64,000 bases of DNA from Staphylococcus muscae (GCF_003019275.1 NZ_CP027848.1:1240001-1304000); one strand, 5' to 3'. Counted from the first letter of the stretch, positions 37,123 through 46,639 are shown. Program-made: numbers and translations. The notes: generated from the letters alone by a model not told the origin.

Positions 37123-37524
37123 ATGAAAAAATTAAACGAATTCTTTTATGAGTTATTTGACCGACTTGGACAACACCTGATGCATACGATATTTGTCATC
37201 GGTGGCATACTTCTCATTTTATTTTTAGCGCTGGGAACAGTCATTCCCGAACTGAATCGTACAATCTACGAAGGTAAAATCATCGAGAAATATACTAAGA
37301 ATCATGCGATGACGACTGGCACATCACATTATATTGTTGTTCAACATGGACAAACAAAAACAACCATTGAAAATACTGATATTTTGTTGCATGCAAAATT
37401 TAACAGTAAAGACATTCATCAGTCGTTACGAGAAGGCCAAAAAGTAAAAGTATACACGGTTGGATTTGACTTTCCACAATTTGGTGTACACCCAAACTTA
37501 TACCGAATCGATAAACAACCTTAA
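37123..37524 (+). CDS. Small membrane protein of unknown function
   Basis: A 133-residue protein I do not recognise. It has one hydrophobic span near residues 20-43 (TIFVIGGILLILFLALGTVI) and a soluble C-terminal part that looks like a small beta-barrel (EGKIIEKYTKNH, YIVVQHGQTKTTIENTD, EGQKVKVYTVG). A topology with an outside C-terminal domain is likely. TAGGAG stands seven bases before the start, and a TATAAT lies just inside the end of the previous gene. A strong bidirectional terminator follows. Confidence 0.6.
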   Translation: MKKLNEFFYELFDRLGQHLMHTIFVIGGILLILFLALGTVIPELNRTIYEGKIIEKYTKNHAMTTGTSHYIVVQHGQTKTTIENTDILLHAKFNSKDIHQSLREGQKVKVYTVGFDFPQFGVHPNLYRIDKQP

Positions 37525-37530
37525 CAATTC

Positions 37531-37584
37531 AATGACTGATATGAAACACCCATCATCTGGTTTTCATATCAGTCATTATTTTTT
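37531..37584. terminator. Bidirectional terminator
   Basis: AATGACTGATATGAAA and TTTTCATATCAGTCATT arms with a 14-base loop, then ATTTTTT. Confidence 0.85.
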
Positions 37585-37969
37585 ACTCTGATTCAAACTT
37601 TTCAATCCACCGACAAACTGCTGGTGCAATTCTGACTGGATCAGACATTTCTACCCAACCCATGTTCGTAATCTCTGCATCTATCTGAACAGTGGACCAA
37701 TCGATTGGTTTATTGGAGCGAAAGCCATTCAGTTCTGTTAGTTGACCTTCTTGTGGGTATGCAGGCCCTTCAACCGTTCCGATATACTCGAGTTGATCTT
37801 CGGTTAATTCTAGTTGCAACTCTTCTTTCAATTCACGAACAAGCGCTGCTTTATGCGACTCGCCTTGTTCTATTTTGCCACCTGGAAAGTACCATTTCTC
37901 TCTATTTCGTACTTGAACTAATCGCAAGCAGTTTTCTTTTCTCTCTACTAAGCATACACAACGAATCAT
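37583..37969 (-). CDS. Nudix hydrolase
   Basis: A 128-residue Nudix-fold hydrolase. The Nudix box runs from GGKIEQGESHKAALVREL into KEELQLEL and fits GX5EX7REUXEEXGU except that the late glycine is glutamine. The upstream WYFPGGK is typical. The substrate (nucleotide or other diphosphate) is unknown. GGGGAT precedes the start. Confidence 0.85.
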   Translation of the reverse strand: MIRCVCLVERKENCLRLVQVRNREKWYFPGGKIEQGESHKAALVRELKEELQLELTEDQLEYIGTVEGPAYPQEGQLTELNGFRSNKPIDWSTVQIDAEITNMGWVEMSDPVRIAPAVCRWIEKFESE

Positions 37970-38025
37970 CTCGTTATCCCCTCCATTTAATGACTACGTC
38001 CTTGTATTAGGATAACATATCGAAA

Positions 38026-39183
38026 TTACATCGCTTTTTTCAACGCAGCTTGTTCTTTTACAAATACTTCACCAATGCGTTGTGCTGCCATACGTCCACC
38101 CATAATGTTGCGTGCAAAGGGGCCCAACTCTAAATCAGCCAACATACCTGACACATAGAGATTATCTACCCACTCAAGAGACGTAGTGAGCACAGGATAG
38201 CCTGACACCATCTGCGCATCTTTACGCTGTATAATTGACTGAATCAGTGGTTGTTGCATTAAATCCATTTTGAATCCAGTTGCCAAGTAGATACCATCGT
38301 AATCAACTGATTCATGTTCTGTATAAATCTTATGATGCGCAACTTTTGTGATAGGTGTTTCATGTATGATAAGATTGCCCGCTTCTTGTGCATGCATCAA
38401 CTTCATATACATCTCTTTTGGCATTGAACCTTTATGTCGTTCGTTGCAGTTAATTTCCGCACGCTTTGCCAAATCTTTTTCACACTGAAAGCCGCGCATA
38501 TTTTTAGGGCCTAACCAGCCTGGATCAGCATCAAAATCAAAAACTTCTAATTGTTTCTTCACCCATAAATGAATCGGTTCACTGCGTTCTTCACCTAATA
38601 ATTTGATGACTAAATGCGCAGCAGAAATGCCGCTACCGATTACGTGGGAAGCATGCGTATGTATATCTATTTCTTTTTGGTGAATATGTTGGACATCCGG
38701 TTGTTCTGCATACATGTCAGGAACATTCGGTGTACGATGTGTCCCCATCGCCAATACAACGTGACGTGCTTGTAGTAACTGTCCATTTTCAAGTGTGACT
38801 TCCCAATGGTTATCCTTTTGTTCAATATCTATTGCATCTTGTTGAATATGTGTATCTTCTAATGAATATGTCTCTATCCACTGCTCCGTATGATCAAAAA
38901 ACATATCCAATCGTGGCCGTTGATACTGTCCAATCATTGCCTGCGCATATTGATGATGCTTCGCAAACTTTTTTAGATCAAACGGCTCTGGATGACAATG
39001 ATGTACAAGTGGAGATCTCAAATAAGGCATGCTGAGTCTTGAAGTCTGCATTTTAAAGTTGCCCATTAATTTCTCATGTGAATCGACAAGTGCCAGTTGT
39101 TCAACAGGAAGCCCTAAATAACGTAATTGCAACCCGATTGTTGTCGCATGAACACCTCCACCGATAATTAGCCATTCATACAT
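38026..39183 (-). CDS. FAD/NAD(P)-binding flavoprotein (monooxygenase-like) under a Zur-type box
   Basis: A 385-residue two-dinucleotide-fold protein. The N-terminal FAD motif is WLIIGGGVHATTIGLQL, and a second Rossmann motif is HVIGSGISAAHLVIKLL. VVLAMGTHRTPNVPDM and GIYLATGFKMD are the ATG motifs of flavin monooxygenases and SidA/lysine-N-hydroxylase-type enzymes. The overall pattern (LSMPYLRSPLVHHCHPEPF) resembles uncharacterised flavoproteins labelled FAD/NAD(P)-binding. The start has GGAGGCG at seven bases. A near-perfect Zur operator 18 bases upstream suggests expression under zinc limitation. Substrate unknown; a role in metallophore chemistry is speculation. Confidence 0.75.
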   Translation of the reverse strand: MYEWLIIGGGVHATTIGLQLRYLGLPVEQLALVDSHEKLMGNFKMQTSRLSMPYLRSPLVHHCHPEPFDLKKFAKHHQYAQAMIGQYQRPRLDMFFDHTEQWIETYSLEDTHIQQDAIDIEQKDNHWEVTLENGQLLQARHVVLAMGTHRTPNVPDMYAEQPDVQHIHQKEIDIHTHASHVIGSGISAAHLVIKLLGEERSEPIHLWVKKQLEVFDFDADPGWLGPKNMRGFQCEKDLAKRAEINCNERHKGSMPKEMYMKLMHAQEAGNLIIHETPITKVAHHKIYTEHESVDYDGIYLATGFKMDLMQQPLIQSIIQRKDAQMVSGYPVLTTSLEWVDNLYVSGMLADLELGPFARNIMGGRMAAQRIGEVFVKEQAALKKAM

Positions 39184-39200
39184 AATAGTCGCCTCCGTAC

Positions 39201-39221
39201 AAATCGTAATAATTACGTTTT
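39201..39221. promoter_or_regulatory. Zur-type operator
   Basis: Halves AAATCGTAAT and ATTACGTTTT around a central A; the Zur core TCGTAAT-N-ATTACGA is matched except at one base of the outer half. It lies 18-38 bases before the flavoprotein start. Confidence 0.7.
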
Positions 39222-39276
39222 ATAATAATAAAGATAGCTAGAGAATACAAGTAAGAACATGAGAGAAATTTTCCAC

Positions 39277-39312
39277 TAAAAAAGCCACTTACCGATGATT
39301 CAGTAAATGGCT
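39277..39312 (-). terminator. Terminator of the SDR gene
   Basis: AGCCATTTAC and GTAAGTGGCT arms on the minus strand, then TTTTTTAG. Confidence 0.75.
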
Positions 39313-39340
39313 CTTTATCGAATTCTTTATCGTTGTATAA

Positions 39341-40222
39341 CTAAACGATCGGTGCACCGCCTGTAATACCGTACACTTGACCTGTAATGAAGCTACCACC
39401 TTCAGATGCAAGTAATACATAAATATCCGCTAACTCAACAGGTTGTCCTGCACGTTGTAACGGTTGGTTTTTACCAAAGTTAGGAATTTTTTCTTGTGGT
39501 TGTCCGCCTGAAATTTGTAGTGGTGTCCAGACAGGTCCTGGCGCAACAGCATTGACTCGAATCCCTTTAGGCCCTAACTGCGCAGCCAATCCTTTCGCCA
39601 ACGATACATTACAAGATTTTGTCATCGCATAGTCCAATAATTGTGGGCTTGGTTTCACTGCTTGAATAGATGACGTTAAGATAATGCTCGCACCCGCTTC
39701 GAGATAATTTAACGCTTCTTGAATTGAATATACAGTTGAAAATACGTTCACTTCGAATGTATCTGTTAGCTGTTTTGGATCCAACTTTTGAATGTCAAAC
39801 TCAAACTGTTGCATCCCAGCATTGAGTACTAAAATATCCAGACCGCCCAATTGTTCGTGGGCATCTTTCACCATTTGTCGTGCATAGTCTGCATCACGCA
39901 AGTCTCCTGGTAACAAGACTGCTTTTCTTCCTGCTGCTTCAATGATTTCTTTCACATCTTCTGCGTCTACTTGTTCATCGGGATGATATGCAATCGCAAC
40001 ATCTGCTCCTTCTCTTGCATAAGCAATAGCTGCCGCACGACCGATGCCCGAGTCGCCACCTGTCACAAGTGCTTTCTTACCAACTAACTTTTCGGCACCA
40101 CGGTAAGATGTTTCACCACAGTCTGGAACTGGTGTCATTTCACGTTGAATACCTGGGTAAGGTTGGGGTTGTTTTTCATACGTATCATGGAAATATTGTG
40201 TTAATGGATTTTGGCTAGACAT
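39341..40222 (-). CDS. Short-chain dehydrogenase/reductase (general stress SDR type)
   Basis: A 293-residue SDR. The cofactor motif is [12 protein letters not shown], then NAG (VLNAGMQQ), catalytic Ser in ILTSSIQ and YAMTKSC with Tyr and Lys four apart, and a GTP-like [11 protein letters not shown]. The N-terminal extension ([27 protein letters not shown]) identifies the YdaD/YhxC-like stress-induced group. The substrate is unknown. AGAGAGG precedes the start. Confidence 0.88.
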   Translation of the reverse strand: MSSQNPLTQYFHDTYEKQPQPYPGIQREMTPVPDCGETSYRGAEKLVGKKALVTGGDSGIGRAAAIAYAREGADVAIAYHPDEQVDAEDVKEIIEAAGRKAVLLPGDLRDADYARQMVKDAHEQLGGLDILVLNAGMQQFEFDIQKLDPKQLTDTFEVNVFSTVYSIQEALNYLEAGASIILTSSIQAVKPSPQLLDYAMTKSCNVSLAKGLAAQLGPKGIRVNAVAPGPVWTPLQISGGQPQEKIPNFGKNQPLQRAGQPVELADIYVLLASEGGSFITGQVYGITGGAPIV

Positions 40223-40270
40223 ATTTAAAACCTCTCTTCTCTTCCTATAATGTTCTCCTTAAAAGTAGCA

Positions 40271-40312
40271 AAAAAACTCAGAAAAGCAAAACATGTTGCC
40301 CTTCTGAGTTCA
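40271..40312 (-). terminator. Terminator of the dicarboxylate-type symporter gene
   Basis: AACTCAGAA and TTCTGAGTT arms on the minus strand, followed by TTTTTT. Confidence 0.75.
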
Positions 40313-40316
40313 GTGG

Positions 40317-41465
40317 TTATTCTGTATACTTTTTACCTAAACGATCTACAATCGCTGAGATTGCACCATCACCTGTTACGTTCGTTGCTGTACCAAAGCT
40401 ATCTTGCGCCATATACAACGCAATCATCAAGCCAATGGCCGCTTCGTTAAATCCTAAGATTGAACCTAAAATACCACTTGCTGCCATTACAGATCCACCC
40501 GGAACACCTGGCGCTGCAATCATGATGACACCAAGCATAAAGATGAATCCAATCATTGTTGGCACACTTACTAATGATAGACTTGGTAAAACAATCATCG
40601 CTGCAACTGAGCAACTCACTAATGTAATTGTAGAACCTGATAAGTGAATTGTTGCAAGCAATGGAACACTGAAGTCTGCAACAGCCGGTGTTACATCGTT
40701 CTTTTTCGCTTGTTTCAATGTGACTGGAATTGTAGCCGCACTACTCATCGTACCTAATGCTGTGAAGTAAGATGGTAACATCGTTTTAAGCAATGTAATT
40801 GGACTTTTCTTGTTCAATACACCTGCAATCACATAGAGTACTGTTAACCATACCCAATGCATCACAATCGCAATAATCAATACAATACCAAATACTTTTA
40901 AGATGCTGACAACTGTTCCTTGTGCTGTCATTTCCGCAAAGATTGTCGCAATGTAGAATGGTAAGAATGGAATAATAATTTTTTCAATTAATACTTCTAC
41001 GATACGTTGACCTTCATCGATTAATTTAATCATCGTGAATGCTTCAACTTTGTGCGCAATAATACCGAATGCAAACGCTGTAATCAATGCTGTCAATACA
41101 CCCATTAACGGATCGAATTCAAAAGAAAAGAATGGTGCAATCTCAGGTGCTTCCCCAGGCACTTTACCATTTGATGCAATCACTGGCATCAAATTATAAG
41201 AAACAGTTAATGCCATTAAACCTGCTAAAATTGTTGATGTATAAGCGACACCTACTGTCATACCAACAAGTTTTCCTGAACCTTTGCCAAGTGATGTAAT
41301 ACCAGAAGCAATGAAGAAAAAGATAATCAACGGAATCATGTAATTGATGATTTGCCCGAAGACGCCCTTCACTGTTACAAGTACTTTATTGAGAATGTCG
41401 ACATCTAACATCCCTAGTAAAATACCTGCTATAATCCCTAATAATAACTTTCCAATTAGTTTCAT
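40317..41465 (-). CDS. Dicarboxylate/amino acid:cation symporter (DAACS/SDF family)
   Basis: A 382-residue sodium- or proton-coupled symporter. The serine-rich re-entrant loop is TALGTMSSAATIPVTL. TIHLSGSTITL takes the place of the NMDGT segment, and AQDSFGTATNVTGDGA gives the aspartate and asparagine of the transport site. Substrate could be glutamate, aspartate, serine/threonine or a C4-dicarboxylate. GGAGGGG precedes the start. A TATAAT immediately followed by a cre-like box lies upstream. Confidence 0.88.
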   Translation of the reverse strand: MKLIGKLLLGIIAGILLGMLDVDILNKVLVTVKGVFGQIINYMIPLIIFFFIASGITSLGKGSGKLVGMTVGVAYTSTILAGLMALTVSYNLMPVIASNGKVPGEAPEIAPFFSFEFDPLMGVLTALITAFAFGIIAHKVEAFTMIKLIDEGQRIVEVLIEKIIIPFLPFYIATIFAEMTAQGTVVSILKVFGIVLIIAIVMHWVWLTVLYVIAGVLNKKSPITLLKTMLPSYFTALGTMSSAATIPVTLKQAKKNDVTPAVADFSVPLLATIHLSGSTITLVSCSVAAMIVLPSLSLVSVPTMIGFIFMLGVIMIAAPGVPGGSVMAASGILGSILGFNEAAIGLMIALYMAQDSFGTATNVTGDGAISAIVDRLGKKYTE

Positions 41466-41515
41466 CGGTCTGTCCCCTCCATAACACTATAATCGAATCA
41501 AAACTCTCCCCTAAT

Positions 41516-41534
41516 ATGAGCGCTTTCATTATAT
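41516..41534 (-). promoter_or_regulatory. Promoter -10 and cre-like box of the dicarboxylate-type symporter
   Basis: On the minus strand, TATAAT (41529-41534) runs straight into TGAAAGCGCTCATA (12 of 14 to cre). This is the same arrangement as at the alanine symporter. Confidence 0.5.
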
Positions 41535-41727
41535 ATTGCATTAATTAGTTTGAAAAATCAATATATTTTTTAAAATAATTTTATGATACTTTATTTTTAG
41601 TCTCAGTTTAAGATCACTTTTATTACATATCACCTTTTTAGAATGAAACTACTATTATATAGAAGTATACGTTATGTTATAAATCCTTCTTTTGTTTGTG
41701 ATAGATCCTATGTTGGATACGCTGGGA

Positions 41728-41826
41728 GTGGGACAGAAATCTTTATTACTATAAAAGATTTCGTCGTCCCACCCCGGCAAGGGTGACTAGAAGTGAAAAA
41801 AGTTTTCAAAAACGCATTTTCACTTC
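41728..41826. repeat. GGGACAGAAAT-type staphylococcal intergenic hairpin repeat
   Basis: GTGGGAC and GTCCCAC (41728-41734, 41766-41772) with inner GAAATCTTT and AAAGATTTC make a 16-bp interrupted stem. A second stem AAGTGAAAA...TTTTCACTT follows (41792-41826). The GGGACAGAAAT...GTCCCACCCC form is familiar from many staphylococcal intergenic regions. Confidence 0.6.
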
Positions 41827-42082
41827 AGACACCTACTGCCACTATACTTATATCTATATTCAAAAGGAAGGAACCGAGCACTATGTCTCAGCCCCGTACT
41901 ATGTATTCATAAAAGTTGCCTTAGCTGTTGGCATTCTCTTTTTGATTGCAAACTATCTAGAAGATGACAGTTTTATTGTATTTGCTGAAACAAAAGATAT
42001 CTTCATTTCTCAAGAAGCAGTGTGCAATTTTTGGGTCTTGATGACTTCCAACTTCTCTCAACTAAAAAACCGTACATCTTGA
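41783..42082 (+). CDS. Doubtful small ORF with one hydrophobic span
   Basis: A 99-codon open frame beginning inside the intergenic hairpin repeat and without a ribosome site. It includes one hydrophobic stretch (VFIKVALAVGILFLIANYL). A good AAGGAAGG near 41872 instead faces an ATG in another frame that gives only nine residues. I recognise no family. It may be non-coding or the remnant of a small membrane protein. Confidence 0.2.
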   Translation: MTRSEKSFQKRIFTSDTYCHYTYIYIQKEGTEHYVSAPYYVFIKVALAVGILFLIANYLEDDSFIVFAETKDIFISQEAVCNFWVLMTSNFSQLKNRTS

Positions 42083-42108
42083 CTCAATCGTCAAATGTAC
42101 GGTTTTTT
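42064..42108. terminator. Bidirectional terminator beside the Bcr/CflA gene
   Basis: AAAAAACCGTACAT and TGTACGGTTTTTT with inner TTGAC/GTCAA. Confidence 0.85.
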
Positions 42109-42110
42109 CT

Positions 42111-43325
42111 TTATGCTTTATTTAATGTTGTTTTCAATAAAATACGTGTTAAAAACATCAATGCTAATAGTAAGACAATAGTCGTTCCAAGTACAACGCT
42201 GTATGGAATAACGCTGTCAGGCCCTTGAATACCAATCAGTGGTGCAACAGAACTCCCTAAGACAAATTGGAACAGTCCGAGTAAACTTGATGCACTACCA
42301 CTTCCACCTGTTCTCGCTTGCATGGCGAGTGAATATGCCAATGGTCCAATTGCTGTGACTGGTGCCACACAAAGCATAAACCCGATAATCAGCACAGCAA
42401 GTGGCAAGTGTAATAACAATACGACCATTACAAGCACTGCACCAATGACTTGTACAATGATGAAGCCTGCTAATACATTCAATTGATTGTAAAAACGCAA
42501 TAGAATGTTTGCTAATTGGCTCGAAATAATCAGACCAATTCCCGTCAATACCATCAACATACTAAAGTTTTGTGGTGATAGGCCGTAAACATTTTGTGTA
42601 ATGAACGGCGCCCCTGCTCCATAACTAAATATCATAATATAAGTAACACCTTGTAAAAACATTGGCACGAGAAAGTGTGGTGTTTTCAATAAACGACCAA
42701 AGTCTTTGAAGATTGCGCCAAAGTTGTCATGTGTCTCATGTGTTGTATTCAATGTCTTCATTTTCGGGTGCGTCAATACAACTAAGAACATCACTGCACC
42801 AATCACTGCAAGTGCAACGAAGATCGCTCTCCATTCAGCCACTGTTAGGATCAATGCACTCACTAATGGTGCTAAGATTGAAATGATACCATTCACGACC
42901 ATTAAAGCAGTGAAAAAGCGACTCAGAATTTCGCCGTGATACAGTTCAGCAACTGTTGCACGGGCAATCACAATTGCTCCGCCACCCGCTAATCCTTGTA
43001 CTAAACGTGCCACAATAAATAAGCTGACACTACTGCTTATTGCACTGGCTAACGATGCAATGACAACAAGCGATAAGATCGTCAATACCAACGTTTTACG
43101 CGGAACACGATCCGCAATAACGCCGAATATAAATTGACCGAATGCAATACCAATCATCGCGATTGATAATGTTAATTGTACTTGTGACGTAGAAGTGCCT
43201 AAGTCTTTTTGAACAAGTGGTAAAGCAGGACTATACATATCTGACAACATCGGTCCAAATGCTGTCATCGCCCCTAATAAAATAATGAATGATAAATGTG
43301 ATAGATCAATCTTTGTCTTTGTCAT
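42111..43325 (-). CDS. MFS efflux transporter, Bcr/CflA family
   Basis: A 404-residue, twelve-span drug:proton antiporter. Family signatures: MLSDMYSPALPLVQKDLGTSTSQVQLTLSIAMIGIAFGQFIFGVIADRVPRK near the N-terminus and LARLVQGLAGGGAIVIARA-like VARLVQGLAGGGAIVIARATVAELY (motif C region). Members export bicyclomycin, chloramphenicol, or sulfur compounds such as cysteine. The substrate here is unknown. It lies 33 bases downstream of the formamidase-like gene and may be cotranscribed with it. Confidence 0.87.
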   Translation of the reverse strand: MTKTKIDLSHLSFIILLGAMTAFGPMLSDMYSPALPLVQKDLGTSTSQVQLTLSIAMIGIAFGQFIFGVIADRVPRKTLVLTILSLVVIASLASAISSSVSLFIVARLVQGLAGGGAIVIARATVAELYHGEILSRFFTALMVVNGIISILAPLVSALILTVAEWRAIFVALAVIGAVMFLVVLTHPKMKTLNTTHETHDNFGAIFKDFGRLLKTPHFLVPMFLQGVTYIMIFSYGAGAPFITQNVYGLSPQNFSMLMVLTGIGLIISSQLANILLRFYNQLNVLAGFIIVQVIGAVLVMVVLLLHLPLAVLIIGFMLCVAPVTAIGPLAYSLAMQARTGGSGSASSLLGLFQFVLGSSVAPLIGIQGPDSVIPYSVVLGTTIVLLLALMFLTRILLKTTLNKA

Positions 43326-43357
43326 ATAAAGTTCCCCATATCTCTCTTAATATAATG

Positions 43358-43972
43358 TTACTTTTTCTCCACAACTGCACGTAAATATGCCGCATCTGCA
43401 CCTTGAATCTTCAGTGGCAATCCTATAAAACGATATTGTCCTTCTGTGACATCATCTAAACGTAGGTTCTCAATATGATACATATGATGTTGTGCAAGCT
43501 GATGATGATTGTCCAATGTTTCAGAGTCAAGCTCATCGACTGAAGGGACATCTACACCGACGACTTGAATCCCACATGTCACAAGATAATCAATCGCATC
43601 TTTAGTCAACACTGTAATCTCATTTGGAAACACCGTTGGTTGCGATACAGTTCGTGTTTTCAGCAATAATATCGTTCCTTCTATGTGTGTGCGTTCCAAA
43701 TCTTCACGTGTGATATGTGTTTGATCAGTAAATACCAATATCGTTGCGTCTCCAATAAGACGTTGAATATCTATTTCATCAGCAGTCCATCCGTTATCTG
43801 AGACGTGTTTGGCTGCATCGATATGTGTGCCGATATGGTTACTACCAGAGATGTGCGCAATGTTTGCACTCCCATTTTCTTTTTTGGTTGTAAAATATTG
43901 CAGCTTAAAAGCAGGATCTCCCGGCCATGGTGCCACATCTTCATGCAATGTATGTGTAATATCTATCCACAT
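43358..43972 (-). CDS. Kynurenine formamidase-like cyclase family hydrolase
   Basis: A 204-residue metal-dependent hydrolase. The family motif HIGTHIDAAKH (HxGTHxDxxxH) is intact, preceded by WIDITHTLHEDVAPWPGDP and followed by VGVDVPSVDEL. Relatives include bacterial arylformamidase (KynB), but no other kynurenine gene is seen, so the substrate is open. The frame extends eight codons upstream, but ATG 43972 has AAGGGTGG five bases before it. The gene is upstream of the Bcr/CflA exporter on the same strand. Confidence 0.85.
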   Translation of the reverse strand: MWIDITHTLHEDVAPWPGDPAFKLQYFTTKKENGSANIAHISGSNHIGTHIDAAKHVSDNGWTADEIDIQRLIGDATILVFTDQTHITREDLERTHIEGTILLLKTRTVSQPTVFPNEITVLTKDAIDYLVTCGIQVVGVDVPSVDELDSETLDNHHQLAQHHMYHIENLRLDDVTEGQYRFIGLPLKIQGADAAYLRAVVEKK

Positions 43973-44238
43973 CGTTACCACCCTTGTCTCAAACATCTTA
44001 TTTAATAAGCGTAAACGTCAATAGACAGATTGACAATACAAATTTTTAAAAATTTAATATAAAGAAGATGCACTGCAAAGGTTGAGCCATTATTGATCTC
44101 TGCTCAAAGAAACCGCTTGTGCATCAATTACGTCTATGTACCGTTGATTTTTTGCACATCTCTGTCGTTCAACTCATTCTCATTTGCGGTATCTAACCTG
44201 TTGTAGTACATCACTGTTCTCTATACATTGAAATGTAT

Positions 44239-45114
44239 TTATATGTGTAGCCAATCATTAATATTCGATTCAATACTTTGTAACGCACCATCATGCGTTT
44301 TATCGAGCACACGTAAAAAGTCTAAATGCCCGACTTCTGGATATATGACACTTTTCACACTTGCTCCAAGTGACTCAAACTTTTCAAGTGTTTCTTTAGA
44401 GTCTTTGTTCGGAAAGATCACATCATCTTCCCCTAATAAAAACAACACATCAGGCATATCGGCAATCTCGTCAATATCCGCAAGATAATCTGATCCGAGC
44501 GTATATAACAAGTCTGTTACCATTGCATCGACTGGTGCAAAGTAATCGGTAAAGTTCGTATTGTTTTCATGTTTCTTAGAGATACCTTGATCTAATACTA
44601 ACTCTGGAATACTCTTGATCATGCCATCTTGATTGTCCGACTTCATATCTTTAACGAGTTCCATCAGTAGCTTAGAAATGCGTAATTCTTTAATATCAAT
44701 TTTAGCAGCACTATTAAGGTACACCAACTGTTTGATTGGTAACGTATTATAACCTGCAAGCTTCGTCGCAATCAATCCACCCATTGAATACCCAATGATC
44801 GCTAGCTCTTGAAGTTTTGTCTCGTTGACAATCGATACCAATGCTTCATTAATGCGTGTCGCATAATCAACTAAGCTGTGTGATGCACGTGCTAACTCAC
44901 TGCTCTCACCACGCCCTGGACAATTGATAAAAATCAATCTTACATGATGAATATATTTGGCAAATACCGTCATTATTTTATAATTCATCACCGCACCATG
45001 TATCAATACGACTGCCTTATCTGATGTCATATCTCCCATTGTCACAATCTCTAACTGTGCATCTTCATGATCTTTTAATGTCATAACTGTCTGTTCATAA
45101 TTGTTTAGTGACAT
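44239..45114 (-). CDS. Alpha/beta hydrolase
   Basis: A 291-residue serine hydrolase. Oxyanion region VLIHGAVMN, nucleophile GYSMGG, acid in LGEDDVIFPNKD, and histidine in EVGHLDFL form a complete triad. It resembles small carboxylesterase or lipase-like enzymes; the substrate is unknown. AGAGGAT precedes the start. The 240 bases downstream (43997-44238) hold no gene that I can see. Confidence 0.83.
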   Translation of the reverse strand: MSLNNYEQTVMTLKDHEDAQLEIVTMGDMTSDKAVVLIHGAVMNYKIMTVFAKYIHHVRLIFINCPGRGESSELARASHSLVDYATRINEALVSIVNETKLQELAIIGYSMGGLIATKLAGYNTLPIKQLVYLNSAAKIDIKELRISKLLMELVKDMKSDNQDGMIKSIPELVLDQGISKKHENNTNFTDYFAPVDAMVTDLLYTLGSDYLADIDEIADMPDVLFLLGEDDVIFPNKDSKETLEKFESLGASVKSVIYPEVGHLDFLRVLDKTHDGALQSIESNINDWLHI

Positions 45115-45220
45115 ATTCTATCCTCTTACTATTCTAAATATGGTTGTTTTCAATAATTATAACACTCATATATTATAGTAGATACACGTCATTTTGAGAA
45201 TGGTACATGAGGTGTAATTG

Positions 45221-46639
45221 TTAATATTGTTTGACGCCCCAAAGCTTTTCTTCACATTTTTGAATGATATATTTTAACACTTGAATACGTGCTGTTTTTT
45301 TATGATCAGCTGGTACAATGAGCCAAGGTGCGTGTGCTGTATTCGTCTTGTTGATCATGTCATGACTCGCTTCCAAATACACATCCCACTTCTCACGATT
45401 ACGCCAATCTTCATCTGTAATCTTCCATTGTTTCGTCGGATCTTGTTGACGGTCTTCGAAGCGTTTTAACTGTTCATCTTTATCAAGTGACAAGAAGAAC
45501 TTCAACACAATGGCACCGTCATGTGTCCACATCTTTTCAAACTGATTAATCTCATCATACGCACGTGACCATTCATCCTTCGTTGCAAAACCTTCCACAC
45601 GTTCAACAAGGACACGACCATACCAACTGCGATCAAAAATACTAATATGCCCACTCTTTGGCATCACTTTCGCAAAGCGCCATAAATAATGATGATTCAA
45701 CTCGACATCCGTTGGTGCACTTGTTGTATTCACTTCATACCCTGTCGGATCGAGCAATTCACGCACACGCTTAATATTGCCGCCTTTTCCTGCCGCATCC
45801 ATTCCTTCATAGACAAGTACGAGCGGAATTTTACGTTCATAAAGTGCAAATTGCAACTCTCTCAAACGCAACTGTAACGATTCTATGATTGATTCGTAAG
45901 TACGTTTTTTCACTTTTGTCTCTACCGGGCTGAACAAATCTGTGTGGAAGTTTTTTGTGAATGCTCCATCTACCACACGTTCACGCTTTTCATGATGTGC
46001 GATTGCAGATTCTAAACGTGCAATGAAATGTTTGTACATCTTTTCAATTGCGACTTCACGTTCTGTATAGTCAATTACTTTCCAATCGGAACTTAGCAGT
46101 GGCGCAAACTTTTTTTGGTATACATCTGATGGTACAACATTTTCATATTCTTGTGCTTTCCAATTCGTCAGTGGGTTTTCTTTCATCTGCGCAATATGTT
46201 CTTGACGCTTTTCTTCATCTATATTGATGTAATACTTGATCACTTCATGACGATCATCAACAAGCATTTGTTCAAACGATTGTATATCATCATATAAATG
46301 ATCATAGTCTTTCAACACTTTCTGTTTGATGCCATGCACTTTATAATCGATATACTGTGCATACCAACTTCGGAAATAGATATTGATATCCCCTTTAGAT
46401 GGTAGTGTATCCCAAAACTTCTGTAAAAACTGATAGCGCAAATCTTCATCGGACGGCGTTTTAGTCGCAATAAAATGTGTATACTTGGCATCTAATGTTA
46501 ATAAAAGTTCGTTGGCAAGTCTTGTTTTCCCTGATGCAGGTACACCTTCAAAAACAATCATTACCGGAATTCCTAATACATGTGTTTTCCGTGTTAACTC
46601 TGCTGCTTTCAATTGTAGTCTTTCAATTTTTTCACTCAT
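45221..46639 (-). CDS. Two-domain PPK2-family polyphosphate:AMP/nucleotide phosphotransferase
   Basis: A 472-residue protein with two tandem PPK2 kinase domains. The N-terminal domain has a modified Walker A (FEGVPASGKTRLA) and FRSWYAQY. The C-terminal domain has the canonical EGMDAAGKGGNIKR and FDRSWYGRVLVERVEGF. This is the layout of class II PPK2 enzymes such as polyphosphate:AMP phosphotransferase, in which the C-terminal domain is catalytic. It would make ADP from AMP using polyphosphate. AGGGGTG precedes the start; it is a single gene. Confidence 0.87.
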   Translation of the reverse strand: MSEKIERLQLKAAELTRKTHVLGIPVMIVFEGVPASGKTRLANELLLTLDAKYTHFIATKTPSDEDLRYQFLQKFWDTLPSKGDINIYFRSWYAQYIDYKVHGIKQKVLKDYDHLYDDIQSFEQMLVDDRHEVIKYYINIDEEKRQEHIAQMKENPLTNWKAQEYENVVPSDVYQKKFAPLLSSDWKVIDYTEREVAIEKMYKHFIARLESAIAHHEKRERVVDGAFTKNFHTDLFSPVETKVKKRTYESIIESLQLRLRELQFALYERKIPLVLVYEGMDAAGKGGNIKRVRELLDPTGYEVNTTSAPTDVELNHHYLWRFAKVMPKSGHISIFDRSWYGRVLVERVEGFATKDEWSRAYDEINQFEKMWTHDGAIVLKFFLSLDKDEQLKRFEDRQQDPTKQWKITDEDWRNREKWDVYLEASHDMINKTNTAHAPWLIVPADHKKTARIQVLKYIIQKCEEKLWGVKQY

